Shown: piece by piece, positions 1-9,246 of the stretch | How positions within the stretch are numbered: position 1 is the first letter of the stretch | Layout: every line of letters begins with the position of its first letter | From: Methylobacterium oryzihabitans | GTDB taxonomy: Bacteria > Pseudomonadota > Alphaproteobacteria > Rhizobiales > Beijerinckiaceae | Assembly (NCBI RefSeq): GCF_004004555.2 | Contig: NZ_SACP01000037.1 | Span: 1-58,878, forward strand | Length of the DNA: 58,878 nt | Direction of reading: 5' to 3' | Notes under the pieces: generated by a model | Told to the model about the DNA's origin: nothing | Database searches by the model: none | What the model saw: only the letters and a program-made list of their open reading frames with translations | Translations under genes and position numbers: made by a program

Positions 1-54
1 ATCGTCGCCCTCGCCTACAACTGCCGGCGCCTCCACCGCTTGTGCCACGCCTGA
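1..54 (+). CDS. Transposase C-terminal fragment (partial)
   Basis: Frame 1 reads IVALAYNCRRLHRLCHA and stops at TGA 52-54. An Ala-Leu-Ala-Tyr-Asn followed by Arg-Arg-Leu and a short basic tail is the usual look of the last helix of DDE transposases. The gene starts outside the window, so length, catalytic residues and family cannot be judged. It runs opposite to zorD and lies in the element that interrupts it. Confidence 0.55.
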   Translation: MVALAYNCRRLHRLCHA

Positions 55-123
55 GACCTCACGGCCCGCGCCACCCCCGCAAACGACACGCCCGTCAGAT
101 CAAAATACCAATCCGACAGGCTG
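1..123 (+). mobile_element. Right end of an insertion sequence (partial, cut by contig start)
   Basis: The first 54 bases encode the tail of a transposase. The following about 70 bases are the non-coding end of the element, finishing near the inverted-repeat-like tract gatcaaaataccaatccgac aggctg at 98-123. The next four bases, 124-127, are CTAG, a likely target duplication. The zorD reading frame is native to the right of CTAG and runs out in element DNA to its left. The element is therefore inserted in zorD. The IS family cannot be fixed from so little sequence; a CTAG target would suit an IS5-type element. The left end is outside the window. Confidence 0.7.
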
Positions 124-3037
124 CTAGCCTGCGCTTGCGGAGCATCAAGTCGTTGAGCAGGCAGTCGAAAGAGTCCTCCCGATATTCTGGGTGAATCGCC
201 ATCGGCACATGGATGGTGACCGGACGGTTCTGGCCGAGCCGATGAACACGGTCGTTGCATTGCTCTTCGACCGCGGGGTTCCACCAGCGCGACAAGTGGA
301 TGACGTGCGTCGCGGCCGTCAGTGTCAGCCCCGTGCCCGCTGCCTTCGGGCCGAGGACGAGGAGGTCGAAGGTCTCCTCGCTCGCCAATTGCCGCTGAAA
401 CCGGTTGACGATGGCTTGGCGTTGCGTGATTGGTGTATCGCCGTTGATCAGGTCGATGCGGGACAGCCCGAACCGCGCACGGGCAAGCTCGATCAACCGA
501 TACTGCATGCGCCGATGCTCGACAAAGACGAGCGCACGCTCGCGCCGCTCGGCGATCGATTCAAGAATGTCGAACACTGCGCTCAGACGCGCCGACGATT
601 CGATGAAGGCGGCATCGTCCTCGGCACCGTCGAGGCCCGGATGAACAGAGACGGTGCGCATATGGTGCAGCATCTTGAGCGCTGCACCCAGACCGCCCTG
701 CGCGAGCTTGAAATGGGCATCCTCGTAGGCCGCGGCCTGGCACTCTGGCATCGGTCTGGGATGCAGACGTCGCTCCTTGTCCGGCAGGTCCCGCGCGACG
801 ACGTCCTTGATCCGCCGCAGCGCCAGGGCCGGCAGAGGCGGAGTCGGCGCGAAAACCCGCCGATGAAGCTCGGCCATGTTGGTCGCCTCGGGCGTGCCGT
901 AGCGGTCGCGAAACTCGGGCAGGCTGTCGAGCGATCCCGGCGCGAGCTGATCCATGATCGCCCACAGATCGACCGAGGCGTTCTCGATTGGCGTGCCCGT
1001 CAACCCGATGCGGAAATCCGCCCGGACCGAGCGGGCCGCCGCAGCGCGCAGGCTCGCGGGATTCTTGAGCGCCTGGATCTCGTCGAAGACGACCGCGCTG
1101 AACGGGATCTGCCGCAGGCTGTGCTGGTAATTGACCAGCGTCGTATAGGTCGTGAGGATCCAGGAGCGGTGGGCCCGTCCCTCATCCAGGGCTTCGCGCA
1201 GGAAGGCGAGATCGAGTTTGCTCTCGCCGGTCTCGATGTCGCGCCCGGACGTGCCGGCCCGCTTCCGCGCGCCGATCCCGGAGCCGTAGAGGCGGATGAG
1301 GTTCCCGAGCCCTGGCTCCTCGGTGTGTTGGGCGACCTCCTGCTCCCAGTTCACGAGGAGCGAGGTCGGCGCGACGACGAGCACCGGCCCACGGTGGGCC
1401 GCCCGCGGATCGGCCGCGTGCTGCTTCAGCCAGGCCAGGAAGGCGATCGTCTGCAAGGTCTTGCCGAGGCCTTGCTCATCCGCGTTGAGGATGCCCGGTA
1501 GGCCGGCTTTCCAGGCAGCGACCTGCCAGGCGAAGCTCTCGCGCTGATGGTCCTTGAGCGGCGTGCGGACGATCGACGGCAGCGTGTCGGGCACCGTCAT
1601 GACGCGCGGCTTGACCTGCGCCACCCATTTGAGCGCGTCGAAATTGACGACCGTCTCGAGGACGAGGGGGTCGGACGGACCGCGCCCCGTCTCACTCTCA
1701 TCCTCGGGTGCGGCGTCGCTTCCGCGATAGCGCTCGATGAGGGCGAGGGCTTCGGACCGCGCCGGAAGGTCGAGTTCGGCGAACGGGACGGTCGCCGCGC
1801 CGGCCACCATCGCGTCGGAGACGCGATGGTGCAGAGCGTCGACCTCCGCCGGCGCCAGGGCTTCGAGGGCGCGGGTGAGCTGCGCCGCGAAGGCTTCCGG
1901 CAGCCAGGTCGTGCCGCTGTCCGGGCCGATCTGCAGGTCAGGCTTGCGGAACACCCCGATGCCCGTCACCCGGTCGGCGTACTCCTGAGTCTCGACGAGC
2001 AGCGGGAGGGCGGCCGTCTCGATGGCCTCCTCCTCGCCGATCGGATCGAGCCCGTCGAGCCGGCCGTCGCTGCGCAGAGCGGCTTCGACCGCTTGCGCGA
2101 TGAGGGGCCGCGGGTTGCGCAAGAACGCTTCTCGCTCCGGGACGGGCGCGTGCTGCATCCGGGCCATCACGGACAGGGCCGGTGCGGCGGCGGGATCGAC
2201 GACGAGGAAGTTGCCGGGCCCGAGGCGATAGGCCGAGAGCGCGCCTCGCGCGCGCACCCGGTCTTGGAAGCCGCGCAGGAGCGGCCCTGCGAGTTCTCCC
2301 GCCTCCTCCGGCACGCCGGCCGCCTCGTCATACCCCGCCTTGGCGAGGTTCGGTCCCGAGAACGGGACGACGTCGAAATCGTCTTCGTCCTTGGGCGAGA
2401 GGGCGAAGCGGTCCGCGATTCGGACTTCGAGCCCGGCCAGGAAATCGGTCATCGAGACGCGGGCCGCCGGCGTCGAATCCGCGACTCGGACGCCGGGGTC
2501 GAGCAGCTGACGGAACCGGGCCAGGGCGTTCCAATGCTGGGCTTCGTTGCGCCCGGGCTCGAACCCTTCCGAGACCGCGACCGCGTCCATGAGCCATTCC
2601 GGCAGCCGCCGTTCGCCCGCCGAGGTCTTCAGGATGGCGCCGACGCGCTGCACGGTTTGGCGCTGGCCGTTCTTGAACCACTCGTGGCGCAGGCGGAACG
2701 AGGGGGATCCGAGCACCCCTTCGGCGTCCGTGCGCAGCGCCAGGTCGACGGTCGGCGGCAGGCCGATCGCCTCCGCCGTCCTGGCGTCGAGGGCCGCCGC
2801 CAGACGATGGGAGAGGCGGATGCGGTCGGCCGTGACCTCGAAGAGTTCGGCAGGCTTCTCGGCGGCTAGCGCACGCAGGTCGGCGATGGCGAGGAGGAGC
2901 GTGCGCTCCACGGGCGGCAGACGATCGAGCTCGCGGCGATCCCGCCGGAGCCCCAGCCGCCCGAGGAGGCCGCCGGTCTTCGGCAACGAGAGCGTGACGG
3001 TCTCGGGATCGAACGCGAAGGCGAGGGCGGGCGCCAT
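95..3037 (-). CDS. zorD: Zorya protein ZorD, SNF2-family helicase, truncated by IS insertion
   Basis: ZorD is the DNA-processing ATPase of type I Zorya anti-phage systems, thought to be recruited to the ZorAB motor to degrade invading DNA. The reading gives 980 residues. Residues 1-500 are a non-helicase N-terminal region. The SNF2 ATPase follows, with DEQGLGKT (Walker A, about 517), FDEIQALKNP (DEAH-type box, about 650) and LTGTPIENA. The helicase C lobe ends in DRVHRLGQNRP. The start at 3037 is 2 bases after the zorC stop. The final codons after LMLRKRRL come from IS sequence (stop at 95), so the native C-terminus is lost. Family members are around 1,050-1,100 residues from memory, suggesting roughly 100 are missing. 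Upstream shorter starts are unlikely. Function may be impaired. Confidence 0.88.
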   Translation of the reverse strand: MAPALAFAFDPETVTLSLPKTGGLLGRLGLRRDRRELDRLPPVERTLLLAIADLRALAAEKPAELFEVTADRIRLSHRLAAALDARTAEAIGLPPTVDLALRTDAEGVLGSPSFRLRHEWFKNGQRQTVQRVGAILKTSAGERRLPEWLMDAVAVSEGFEPGRNEAQHWNALARFRQLLDPGVRVADSTPAARVSMTDFLAGLEVRIADRFALSPKDEDDFDVVPFSGPNLAKAGYDEAAGVPEEAGELAGPLLRGFQDRVRARGALSAYRLGPGNFLVVDPAAAPALSVMARMQHAPVPEREAFLRNPRPLIAQAVEAALRSDGRLDGLDPIGEEEAIETAALPLLVETQEYADRVTGIGVFRKPDLQIGPDSGTTWLPEAFAAQLTRALEALAPAEVDALHHRVSDAMVAGAATVPFAELDLPARSEALALIERYRGSDAAPEDESETGRGPSDPLVLETVVNFDALKWVAQVKPRVMTVPDTLPSIVRTPLKDHQRESFAWQVAAWKAGLPGILNADEQGLGKTLQTIAFLAWLKQHAADPRAAHRGPVLVVAPTSLLVNWEQEVAQHTEEPGLGNLIRLYGSGIGARKRAGTSGRDIETGESKLDLAFLREALDEGRAHRSWILTTYTTLVNYQHSLRQIPFSAVVFDEIQALKNPASLRAAAARSVRADFRIGLTGTPIENASVDLWAIMDQLAPGSLDSLPEFRDRYGTPEATNMAELHRRVFAPTPPLPALALRRIKDVVARDLPDKERRLHPRPMPECQAAAYEDAHFKLAQGGLGAALKMLHHMRTVSVHPGLDGAEDDAAFIESSARLSAVFDILESIAERRERALVFVEHRRMQYRLIELARARFGLSRIDLINGDTPITQRQAIVNRFQRQLASEETFDLLVLGPKAAGTGLTLTAATHVIHLSRWWNPAVEEQCNDRVHRLGQNRPVTIHVPMAIHPEYREDSFDCLLNDLMLRKRRLAACRIGILI

Positions 3038-3039
3038 GG

Positions 3040-4356
3040 TCAGATCCTCTCCTCGACCCAGCCCTGCCAGTTGCCGAGATGCGATTTCGCCTCGGCGCCG
3101 GGCGTCAGCCGGATGCGCTCGCAATCGTAGGCATCTCGGTACAGAGCTGGTGCTTGCGGATCTCCCTCGCGGAAGATGTGCACCCGATAATTGTGCGACC
3201 CCTCGACGACGATCTTGGCGCCGCATTTGAGGATGAGGAGCGAGGTGTTGGCCCGCGAGCCGCCCGCACGCTGCTCGCCGTAAGCGAGCACGCCCCGGGT
3301 CCCGGTTGCAGCGAGCATGCGCTTGGCATAGTCGGTGCCGCTCGGCGAGAAGGCGACCCAGGCCGCGTCGATCCGGCGCTGGGCGTGGAGCTTGAGCCAG
3401 AAGCGCCGCCGCGGCTCCCACATGTGGCTCGTCTCGACGGCCGAGACGACATCCAAGAAGAACCGGATGTTCTCGCCCGTGAGCCAGCGCATGATCACCG
3501 CGAGGCGATCCGGTGCGACGCCGGCCCAGGCCCCGCCCTGCTGCACCCGCGGATCGCCGTAGAACCCGACGAGGGACTGGGTGATGACGCTGAGATCCGC
3601 CTCCGGCGGGTCGCCCGTCGTCCAGTGCCCGAGCACCGCTTCGATCGCTTCGCTGGCCCCCGACGACCGGGCCGCGGCCTGCCCGTCGGGCTTCAGCCAG
3701 GCGAAGAGCCGGTCGATCCCGGCCCGTGTCGCCAGGGTCGGTTCGAGCCGGGCGACATAGGCAAGGTGAGCAAAATCCATCAGGCCCGGCGCATGCGGCG
3801 AACGGAGGCCCAGAGCCCTCAGGCCCGACCAGGGGGAGGGCATCGCCATCATCGCCTGCGCCACGGCCTCGGGCGCCGCATCCGGCCGAAACACCTCCGG
3901 GATCGCCGCGAGGAGGTCGCGCCACCGCGCGCCCAGGCGGTCGCGGACCGCGCTCAAGGCCTGCGCGAGGTCGCGTGTGTGCGGGGCGCCCGGCTCGAAG
4001 CTCTCGAGGTAGACCGAGGCCATCGCCCCCAGGAACGTCGGCCGGTGCGAGGCCCGGACCTCGTCGAGGTAGAAGCGGCGCAGGTCCGCCAGATCGGGCC
4101 GCCGTCGCCTCCGCTCGTCGAAGGCGGCCCGGCCCACCTGCCCGACGAACGACATCGTCACGTCGTCCCACCTTTCCTGCGCGAGATGGGCCTGCATGCG
4201 CCGCACCAGCGCGTCGCGGTCGCGCTCGGGCGGGTCGGGCACGACGTCCGGCCAGCGTTGCACGACCCGCTCGGCGGTCGCCGTCAGAACCTTGAGGTTC
4301 GGCAGGGCGGGCGGTTCCGGGAGGCGCAGCCGCGAGAGGATGTCGTCCAGGCTCAT
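3040..4356 (-). CDS. zorC: Zorya protein ZorC (EH-signature protein)
   Basis: This 438-residue protein is the third gene of a type I Zorya operon. ZorC proteins carry the so-called EH_Signature region and act in the cytoplasm with ZorD downstream of the ZorAB motor. Seen here: no membrane segment, a helix-rich N-terminal half, and a C-terminal part containing VVEGSHNYRVHIFR and WVAFSPSGTDYAKRML, features I associate with the family. The start MSLDDILSRL overlaps the zorB stop by 4 bases (ATGA), and the stop is 2 bases before zorD, so translation is probably coupled. The reading frame is open further upstream, but that part is antisense-like shadow of zorB. Identification rests on both sequence character and gene order. 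Confidence 0.85.
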   Translation of the reverse strand: MSLDDILSRLRLPEPPALPNLKVLTATAERVVQRWPDVVPDPPERDRDALVRRMQAHLAQERWDDVTMSFVGQVGRAAFDERRRRRPDLADLRRFYLDEVRASHRPTFLGAMASVYLESFEPGAPHTRDLAQALSAVRDRLGARWRDLLAAIPEVFRPDAAPEAVAQAMMAMPSPWSGLRALGLRSPHAPGLMDFAHLAYVARLEPTLATRAGIDRLFAWLKPDGQAAARSSGASEAIEAVLGHWTTGDPPEADLSVITQSLVGFYGDPRVQQGGAWAGVAPDRLAVIMRWLTGENIRFFLDVVSAVETSHMWEPRRRFWLKLHAQRRIDAAWVAFSPSGTDYAKRMLAATGTRGVLAYGEQRAGGSRANTSLLILKCGAKIVVEGSHNYRVHIFREGDPQAPALYRDAYDCERIRLTPGAEAKSHLGNWQGWVEERI

Positions 4357-5285
4357 CGCAGCGCCGTCCCGGTAAGGCCGCGCCTGAGGCTGTCCTTGAT
4401 GCGCTCGACCTCCTCGACGTTCTGCGGCGTATACATGATGATCCGCAGGTCGATGCGCCGGTTCGTGGCCTTGCCGCGCTCGGAGGCGTTGTCCGCGACG
4501 GGGCGAAGGCGGCCGTAGCCCGAAACGGAGAGGACCGGCTGGCCGGCGCTGTTGAGGTCGTCGAGCAGGGCGGGCTCGCGGCCGCTCATGGCGAACAGGG
4601 TCTCGATCGCCCGTTCGGTCGAGAGGCTGAAATTCGAGCGGTCCTGGCCGGAGGCATCGGTGTGCCCCTCGATCTGCACCGCCTCGATCACCGCGCCGGC
4701 GGCGTTGCACGCCGCCTGCCAGCGCGCCGCCTTGCCGAAGGTGTAGCACGGCAGAAGCTCGTTCAGCCGGGCCGCGATCGCCGCGACGACCCGGCGCTTG
4801 TCGTCGGCGAGCCGGCTCGCGCCGCTGGCGAACAACCCGTCTCCCTTGAAGCGCAGCGCGTCGGCCTCGATGCTGACGATCTCCTTGAGGTCGGGGAAAT
4901 CCGCCAGCAGCCGGTCGCGCAAGGTCCGCAGGATCCGGTCGCGCTCGTTCGATACGGCGGAGAGGTAGGTCTGGAGGCGGTTCGTGCGCTCCTTGCGCAG
5001 TTCCTCCTCCAGGCGCGCCACCTCGCGCCGCAGCTCCGTGGTCTCGGCCGCCAGCCGGTCGCGCTCGCGCTCCAGCGCCTCCTTGCCGGCGCGCAAGACG
5101 TTGCGTTCGTCGAAGACCCGCTGGTACTCCGCCACCGGGACCGTCTGGTCGTCCTTCAGTTGCGAGGCGAAGAAGGCCAGCAGGATGATCACGATGAACA
5201 GGAAGCTCACCGTGAGGTCCGTCATCGAGACGAACGCCGATTCCTCCTCCTCGTCATGCGCGTGGCGACGGATGGCTCCCCGCAT
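4353..5285 (-). CDS. zorB: Zorya protein ZorB, OmpA/MotB-like stator subunit
   Basis: ZorB is the MotB-like partner of ZorA: one inner-membrane helix carrying the ion-conducting aspartate, and a periplasmic OmpA-like domain that grips peptidoglycan. The 310-residue protein has an acidic N-terminus, then MTDLTVSFLFIVIILLAFF (about residues 21-39, one helix, Asp near its start). A heptad-like helical region rich in Glu/Arg (about 55-110) follows. The OmpA domain contains IEGHTDASGQDRSNFSLS and closes with NRRIDLRI. The start at 5285 shares one base with the zorA stop (TGATG). Order and spacing match type I Zorya. Confidence 0.92.
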   Translation of the reverse strand: MRGAIRRHAHDEEEESAFVSMTDLTVSFLFIVIILLAFFASQLKDDQTVPVAEYQRVFDERNVLRAGKEALERERDRLAAETTELRREVARLEEELRKERTNRLQTYLSAVSNERDRILRTLRDRLLADFPDLKEIVSIEADALRFKGDGLFASGASRLADDKRRVVAAIAARLNELLPCYTFGKAARWQAACNAAGAVIEAVQIEGHTDASGQDRSNFSLSTERAIETLFAMSGREPALLDDLNSAGQPVLSVSGYGRLRPVADNASERGKATNRRIDLRIIMYTPQNVEEVERIKDSLRRGLTGTALR

Positions 5286-7324
5286 CAGCGCCTCCGGCTC
5301 TCGGGGATGAACGGCTCGGCCTGCTCGACGACGGCGCGCAGCGTGTCGAGGGCCGGCGCCAGCTCGGCCTGCATCCGCCGCACGTAGTCGGACAGGGTGT
5401 CCACGGCCGCCGCGACCTTCACCGCGTAGAGGTCGAAGGCGGTTCCGAGCTTCTCGTCGAGGCTGTCGAGCTGTGCGCCCTGGCCCTTGAGGCGATCGAC
5501 CAGCTGTCCGGCGCCGGCGAGCGAGGCCTCGATCGCGCGCGCCTGCCCGCCGAGCGCGGTCTGCGCGGCGGCCAGCGCGTCGGCGGCGCTGCGGGCGGTC
5601 TGCTCGGCAGACTGACTGACCGTGCTCGCGACGTGCTGGGTCGCCTCGGCCAGTTGGCGGATTCCCGTCTCGATCCGCTCCGTCGTGGCGCGCAAGGGCA
5701 CCGCCGCCGAGACCAGGGCCTCCGAGGCGCCGCGGAACTGGCCGGCCGCGCGCTCGGCGGCTTCCGCGCTCGCCCGCACGCCGTCGCCGAGGCGGCCGGT
5801 GCCGCCCGCGGCGGCCGCGACGCCGTCGGCGGTCTCGCGCAGGCGGGCGGCGATGCTGTCCAGCGGCGCCAGCAGGTCCCGGGCCGCCTTGGCGCCGACC
5901 TCCCGCGTCGCCTCGGCGATGTCGCTCGCCGTCCGGCTGAAGGCGTCGGCGACGGTCGAGCCGGCGGCGCCGATGCGGGCGCTCGCCTCCTGTCCGGCCG
6001 CCTGCATCCGGGCCGTGGCGTCGGCCGCCCCCGTGCGGGTCGCCGCTTCCAGTTCGGTGCGGAATCCTTCCGCCGCCGCGCGCATGTCGGCCGCGGCGGC
6101 GCCCATCGCCTCGGCCCCCGCGCGGGTGTTGTCGCGGATCTCCTGGAGGGTCTGGTTCATGGCGCCGAGGAGACGGTCCGCCCCGTCGGTGAAGGCATCG
6201 TTCGTCGTGGCCGCGGTGGCGCCCATCGTGGCCCGCAGGTCGTCGACGGCCTGGGCGAGCCGGGTCACGGCGGCGTCCATCTCGGAGCCCATCCGGCCGG
6301 AACTCCGGTCCATCCGGGTGGACAGCTCGCCGATGCGGTCGCCCGCCTGGACCAGCCGCTCGCTCGCCTGCGCCAGGGCGCGGCCGACGTCGTCGGAGAA
6401 GCGGGCCGAGAGGTCCTTGACCATGCTGCCCATGTGATCGGTGCCGAGCTGGCCGACCTGCTGCAGCAGCGGGCCCATCGTCGCGTTGATCGAGTTGGAG
6501 ATCGCCGCCGGGATGTCTTCGCGCAGGGGCCGGCCGAGCTCCGCCACGAGTTCGAGGCCGATCAGGCGGAAATGCTCCCGCTGCTCGCGGGTCGCCCGCA
6601 GCTGCTCGGCGGCGAGGTTCTCCAGGCTGATGAAGCTCAGGCGCTTCTCGATCTCGGCGCAGAGCGTGTGCAGCGCGTGCTCGACGCTGCCGACGCCCCA
6701 GCGCAGGACGACCGTGAACACGATCGAGCACAGGAGGCCGGTCAGCGACATGATGAACTTCGCCGAGGCGATCAGCAGCAATTCGCGCAGCGAGCTCTGA
6801 ACCTTGTCCGGCGTCGAGAGGTCCATCGCGCCGAGCGCCGAGATCAGGCCGAGGAAGGTCAGGAACAGGCCGATCGTCACGAACAGGCCCGGCACCGCCC
6901 GCCAGAACCCGGCGCCGAAGCCGAGGTCGTCGGCGTTGAAGAAGACCGCCGGCCGCACCGAGTTGCGCAGGATGACCGCGCCGTCCTCGTCATGCTCGAC
7001 CAGCGTCTCGCGGTACTTGTCCCAGGCGGTGGCGACCTGCTTGCGCGCGCCCCGGCCGCCCGAGCGCAGGATCTCGGCGTCGAGATCGGCGATGGAGCGC
7101 CCGAACGAGGCCTCGTCGGTGGCCCGGCGCACCACGAGGCGCAGCTTGCGGATCGCCGCCACGCGCGCAGCGATGCCCCGGCCGTAGAGGAGCGCGAGGA
7201 GCGCCAGGGCGAGCACGAGCGCGACGGCGATGAGCCCCGGAACGGCCTCGCTCTTCAGCAATCCCGCCGCGGCGAGGACGGCGTCGCGGGCGGCGATTCC
7301 GAAGGCGAGGATCCAGTCGGTCAT
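5285..7324 (-). CDS. zorA: Zorya protein ZorA, MotA/TolQ/ExbB-like motor with long cytoplasmic tail
   Basis: ZorA forms the proton-driven inner-membrane motor of Zorya, a ring around ZorB whose long intracellular tail carries the infection signal. The 679-residue protein has a hydrophobic segment near residues 28-48. A pair of helices follows at about 143-165 (VPGLFVTIGLFLTFLGLISA) and 187-210 (FIMSLTGLLCSIVFTVVL), typical of MotA/ExbB channels. Residues 250-650 are an Ala/Glu/Arg-rich, almost uninterrupted helical tail without Pro breaks, the hallmark that separates ZorA from ordinary ExbB. It is the first gene of the zorABCD operon. The 179 bases upstream, up to hsdS, must hold any operon promoter; no consensus boxes or good ribosome site are obvious. 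Confidence 0.92.
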   Translation of the reverse strand: MTDWILAFGIAARDAVLAAAGLLKSEAVPGLIAVALVLALALLALLYGRGIAARVAAIRKLRLVVRRATDEASFGRSIADLDAEILRSGGRGARKQVATAWDKYRETLVEHDEDGAVILRNSVRPAVFFNADDLGFGAGFWRAVPGLFVTIGLFLTFLGLISALGAMDLSTPDKVQSSLRELLLIASAKFIMSLTGLLCSIVFTVVLRWGVGSVEHALHTLCAEIEKRLSFISLENLAAEQLRATREQREHFRLIGLELVAELGRPLREDIPAAISNSINATMGPLLQQVGQLGTDHMGSMVKDLSARFSDDVGRALAQASERLVQAGDRIGELSTRMDRSSGRMGSEMDAAVTRLAQAVDDLRATMGATAATTNDAFTDGADRLLGAMNQTLQEIRDNTRAGAEAMGAAAADMRAAAEGFRTELEAATRTGAADATARMQAAGQEASARIGAAGSTVADAFSRTASDIAEATREVGAKAARDLLAPLDSIAARLRETADGVAAAAGGTGRLGDGVRASAEAAERAAGQFRGASEALVSAAVPLRATTERIETGIRQLAEATQHVASTVSQSAEQTARSAADALAAAQTALGGQARAIEASLAGAGQLVDRLKGQGAQLDSLDEKLGTAFDLYAVKVAAAVDTLSDYVRRMQAELAPALDTLRAVVEQAEPFIPESRRR

Positions 7325-7503
7325 AGAAGCAGGAGCCTAGCGACGCTTGAGGGGTGTTTGGTCGCCCGTAGCGTTCGGGCGCCCGTGATGCAGGCTCCAC
7401 GGGCAAGTACCGGTGCGTCGGCACGGCAAGGGGCTGCAGGCCAATCGGATGTTCACGCCGCCGCGGTTTGCGTCCAACCTTAGCCCGGTGCAATCGCGAA
7501 GGA

Positions 7504-9246
7504 TCACTCCGCCGCCTCCACCAGACAATCCTCATCTGGCGCCAGCGCCTCGACGAGCAGCACGTCGAGTAGAAGGCGGCGCATCGCGGCTGCTGTTGTG
7601 AGGCTCGCCTCAAGCTGGTCACATATTGACATCAGCGAATCGACCTTGGCGACGATTCGCCGTTGTTCGGCCAGGGGTGGAAGGGGGATTGAAAGCACTT
7701 CCCACTTGCCTTTGCTGATAATCGGCAAAGTTCCTGTGCTGGCCTTGCTCCAAGCCAAAGACTGGAAATCCGAAGTCTTTAGGGCGATTGCAACGAAGGC
7801 GGTTAAACCATCCAAGTAGGGCGTTAGAGAGTTGATCTGCTGATTGAAGCACACCGGGCGAGCGGTGGTGTTGATTTTTCCCAAAGTCGCACCAATACAG
7901 ACCATCAATATAGAGTTCTCGGCGGCTAGCCTGGAGTGGGAGATGCCGATCTCTGACAAGCCGGGTCCATCGTAGTTGATATGGTTGCCGTCGAGGTCAG
8001 CGGGCTTGATAAAAGGGATGAATTTCCCAAATAGATCAGGGTTTGCCGAGTTTGGGCTCGTGCCGGTTTTCGTCTGTCCGATTTCAGTCAGCCGCGCCCA
8101 TGACCAGCTGCTCGGCAAGTCGAAACCGTGTTCGCCCCCATAGTGGGGTGGCGATTCGCCCTTGTCCTTTCGAGTCTTGCCTTTTGCCTCGAGCGCAATT
8201 CGTGCCTTTTTTAATTGCTTCAGCAATTCTGAGGCCGGTTCGTCGTTCGCGTCCTGCGGCACGAGCTTGCCGCGCACGGCGAGGTTGACGATAGTTTGGC
8301 GCAGGGCCTTGATCTGATCGGGCCGCGCCGTGAGAGCCGGCAGGGCGTCGAGGACGAAGCGGGCGTGGTCGGCGAAGGCGTCCTCCGCCTCTCGCGTCGG
8401 CGAACTGGTCGCGGCCGGCGTGGTGGATCGAGCCGCCACGTTCGGCGGCGGGTTCGATGCCGATGCGGAGAGGCGCGGCGTGACCGTCTCGGGCGCGGTG
8501 AGGCGGGCGAGGCTCGCCGCCGCCAGTTGATCGCGCATCGCCTCGCGGTTCGCCCGTGCCGCCTCCAGCCGGTCGCACAGGCCCATCAATTCATCGACTT
8601 TGGCGACGATACGATGCTGCTCGGCGAGCGGAGGAAGAGAGATCAGGACATCTTCAAGCCTTCCCTTTGTGATGTGCTGCAAACCGACGCCGCCATGCGC
8701 TTTCGCTATCATCGCGTCGAGGCGGCCGTTGATGGCAATGCGTAAAAACGACGAAATGAAAGCATCTGTTTTGAAATCGCAACGAAAGATATGCTGATTT
8801 AGAACAGCCGGCCCACGGTTCCAGATGAAAGCACCAAAGGATGTGCCCGGTGTGCCAGACCAGCTAATCAGGAATGAGCCGTCGTCAATCAACGATCGCT
8901 CGCGCGCCTTCCCAGGGTCACAAAAATTGAAAGGCGCGTCGTGATTATTGAGGTTCTGAATTCGGACAATGCGTAAGCCTGACTTGTTCCAGTCTGACGG
9001 CTTGAATGCCATGCCATTCAAAAGATCCAGTTGATCGCCAACCCGAAACCAGCACCAGTTGTCGGGTAGATCAAAGGGCAGAACACCGAGCGGTTTATCA
9101 GAGCTTTTTAGAGGCCGCTCGTTGGGATGTTGAGGCACCAACTTCCCTCGCACCGCTAGATCAAGAACGAACCGACGCAACCGCGCGACCGCATCCGGCG
9201 CATCAGCCACCTGCTCGTAGTACGCCAACAAACGATCCGCGTTCAT
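7504..9246 (-). CDS. hsdS: Type I restriction-modification specificity subunit HsdS
   Basis: HsdS gives the HsdR2M2S complex its bipartite target. The 580-residue protein shows the expected two halves. TRD1 is at about residues 45-215 and contains IVRIQNLNN. A first conserved helical spacer holds PPLAEQHRIVAKVDELM. TRD2 is at about 370-530, starting FDLPSSWSWARL. The second spacer holds PPLAEQRRIVAKVDSLM. The phrase AVRGKLVPQ occurs before each half, an internal duplication. The start overlaps the hsdM stop by 4 bases. The TRDs, especially 7640-8100, are visibly more AT-rich than the rest, as is common for horizontally exchanged specificity domains. It is the last gene of hsdRMS. Confidence 0.95.
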   Translation of the reverse strand: MNADRLLAYYEQVADAPDAVARLRRFVLDLAVRGKLVPQHPNERPLKSSDKPLGVLPFDLPDNWCWFRVGDQLDLLNGMAFKPSDWNKSGLRIVRIQNLNNHDAPFNFCDPGKARERSLIDDGSFLISWSGTPGTSFGAFIWNRGPAVLNQHIFRCDFKTDAFISSFLRIAINGRLDAMIAKAHGGVGLQHITKGRLEDVLISLPPLAEQHRIVAKVDELMGLCDRLEAARANREAMRDQLAAASLARLTAPETVTPRLSASASNPPPNVAARSTTPAATSSPTREAEDAFADHARFVLDALPALTARPDQIKALRQTIVNLAVRGKLVPQDANDEPASELLKQLKKARIALEAKGKTRKDKGESPPHYGGEHGFDLPSSWSWARLTEIGQTKTGTSPNSANPDLFGKFIPFIKPADLDGNHINYDGPGLSEIGISHSRLAAENSILMVCIGATLGKINTTARPVCFNQQINSLTPYLDGLTAFVAIALKTSDFQSLAWSKASTGTLPIISKGKWEVLSIPLPPLAEQRRIVAKVDSLMSICDQLEASLTTAAAMRRLLLDVLLVEALAPDEDCLVEAAE

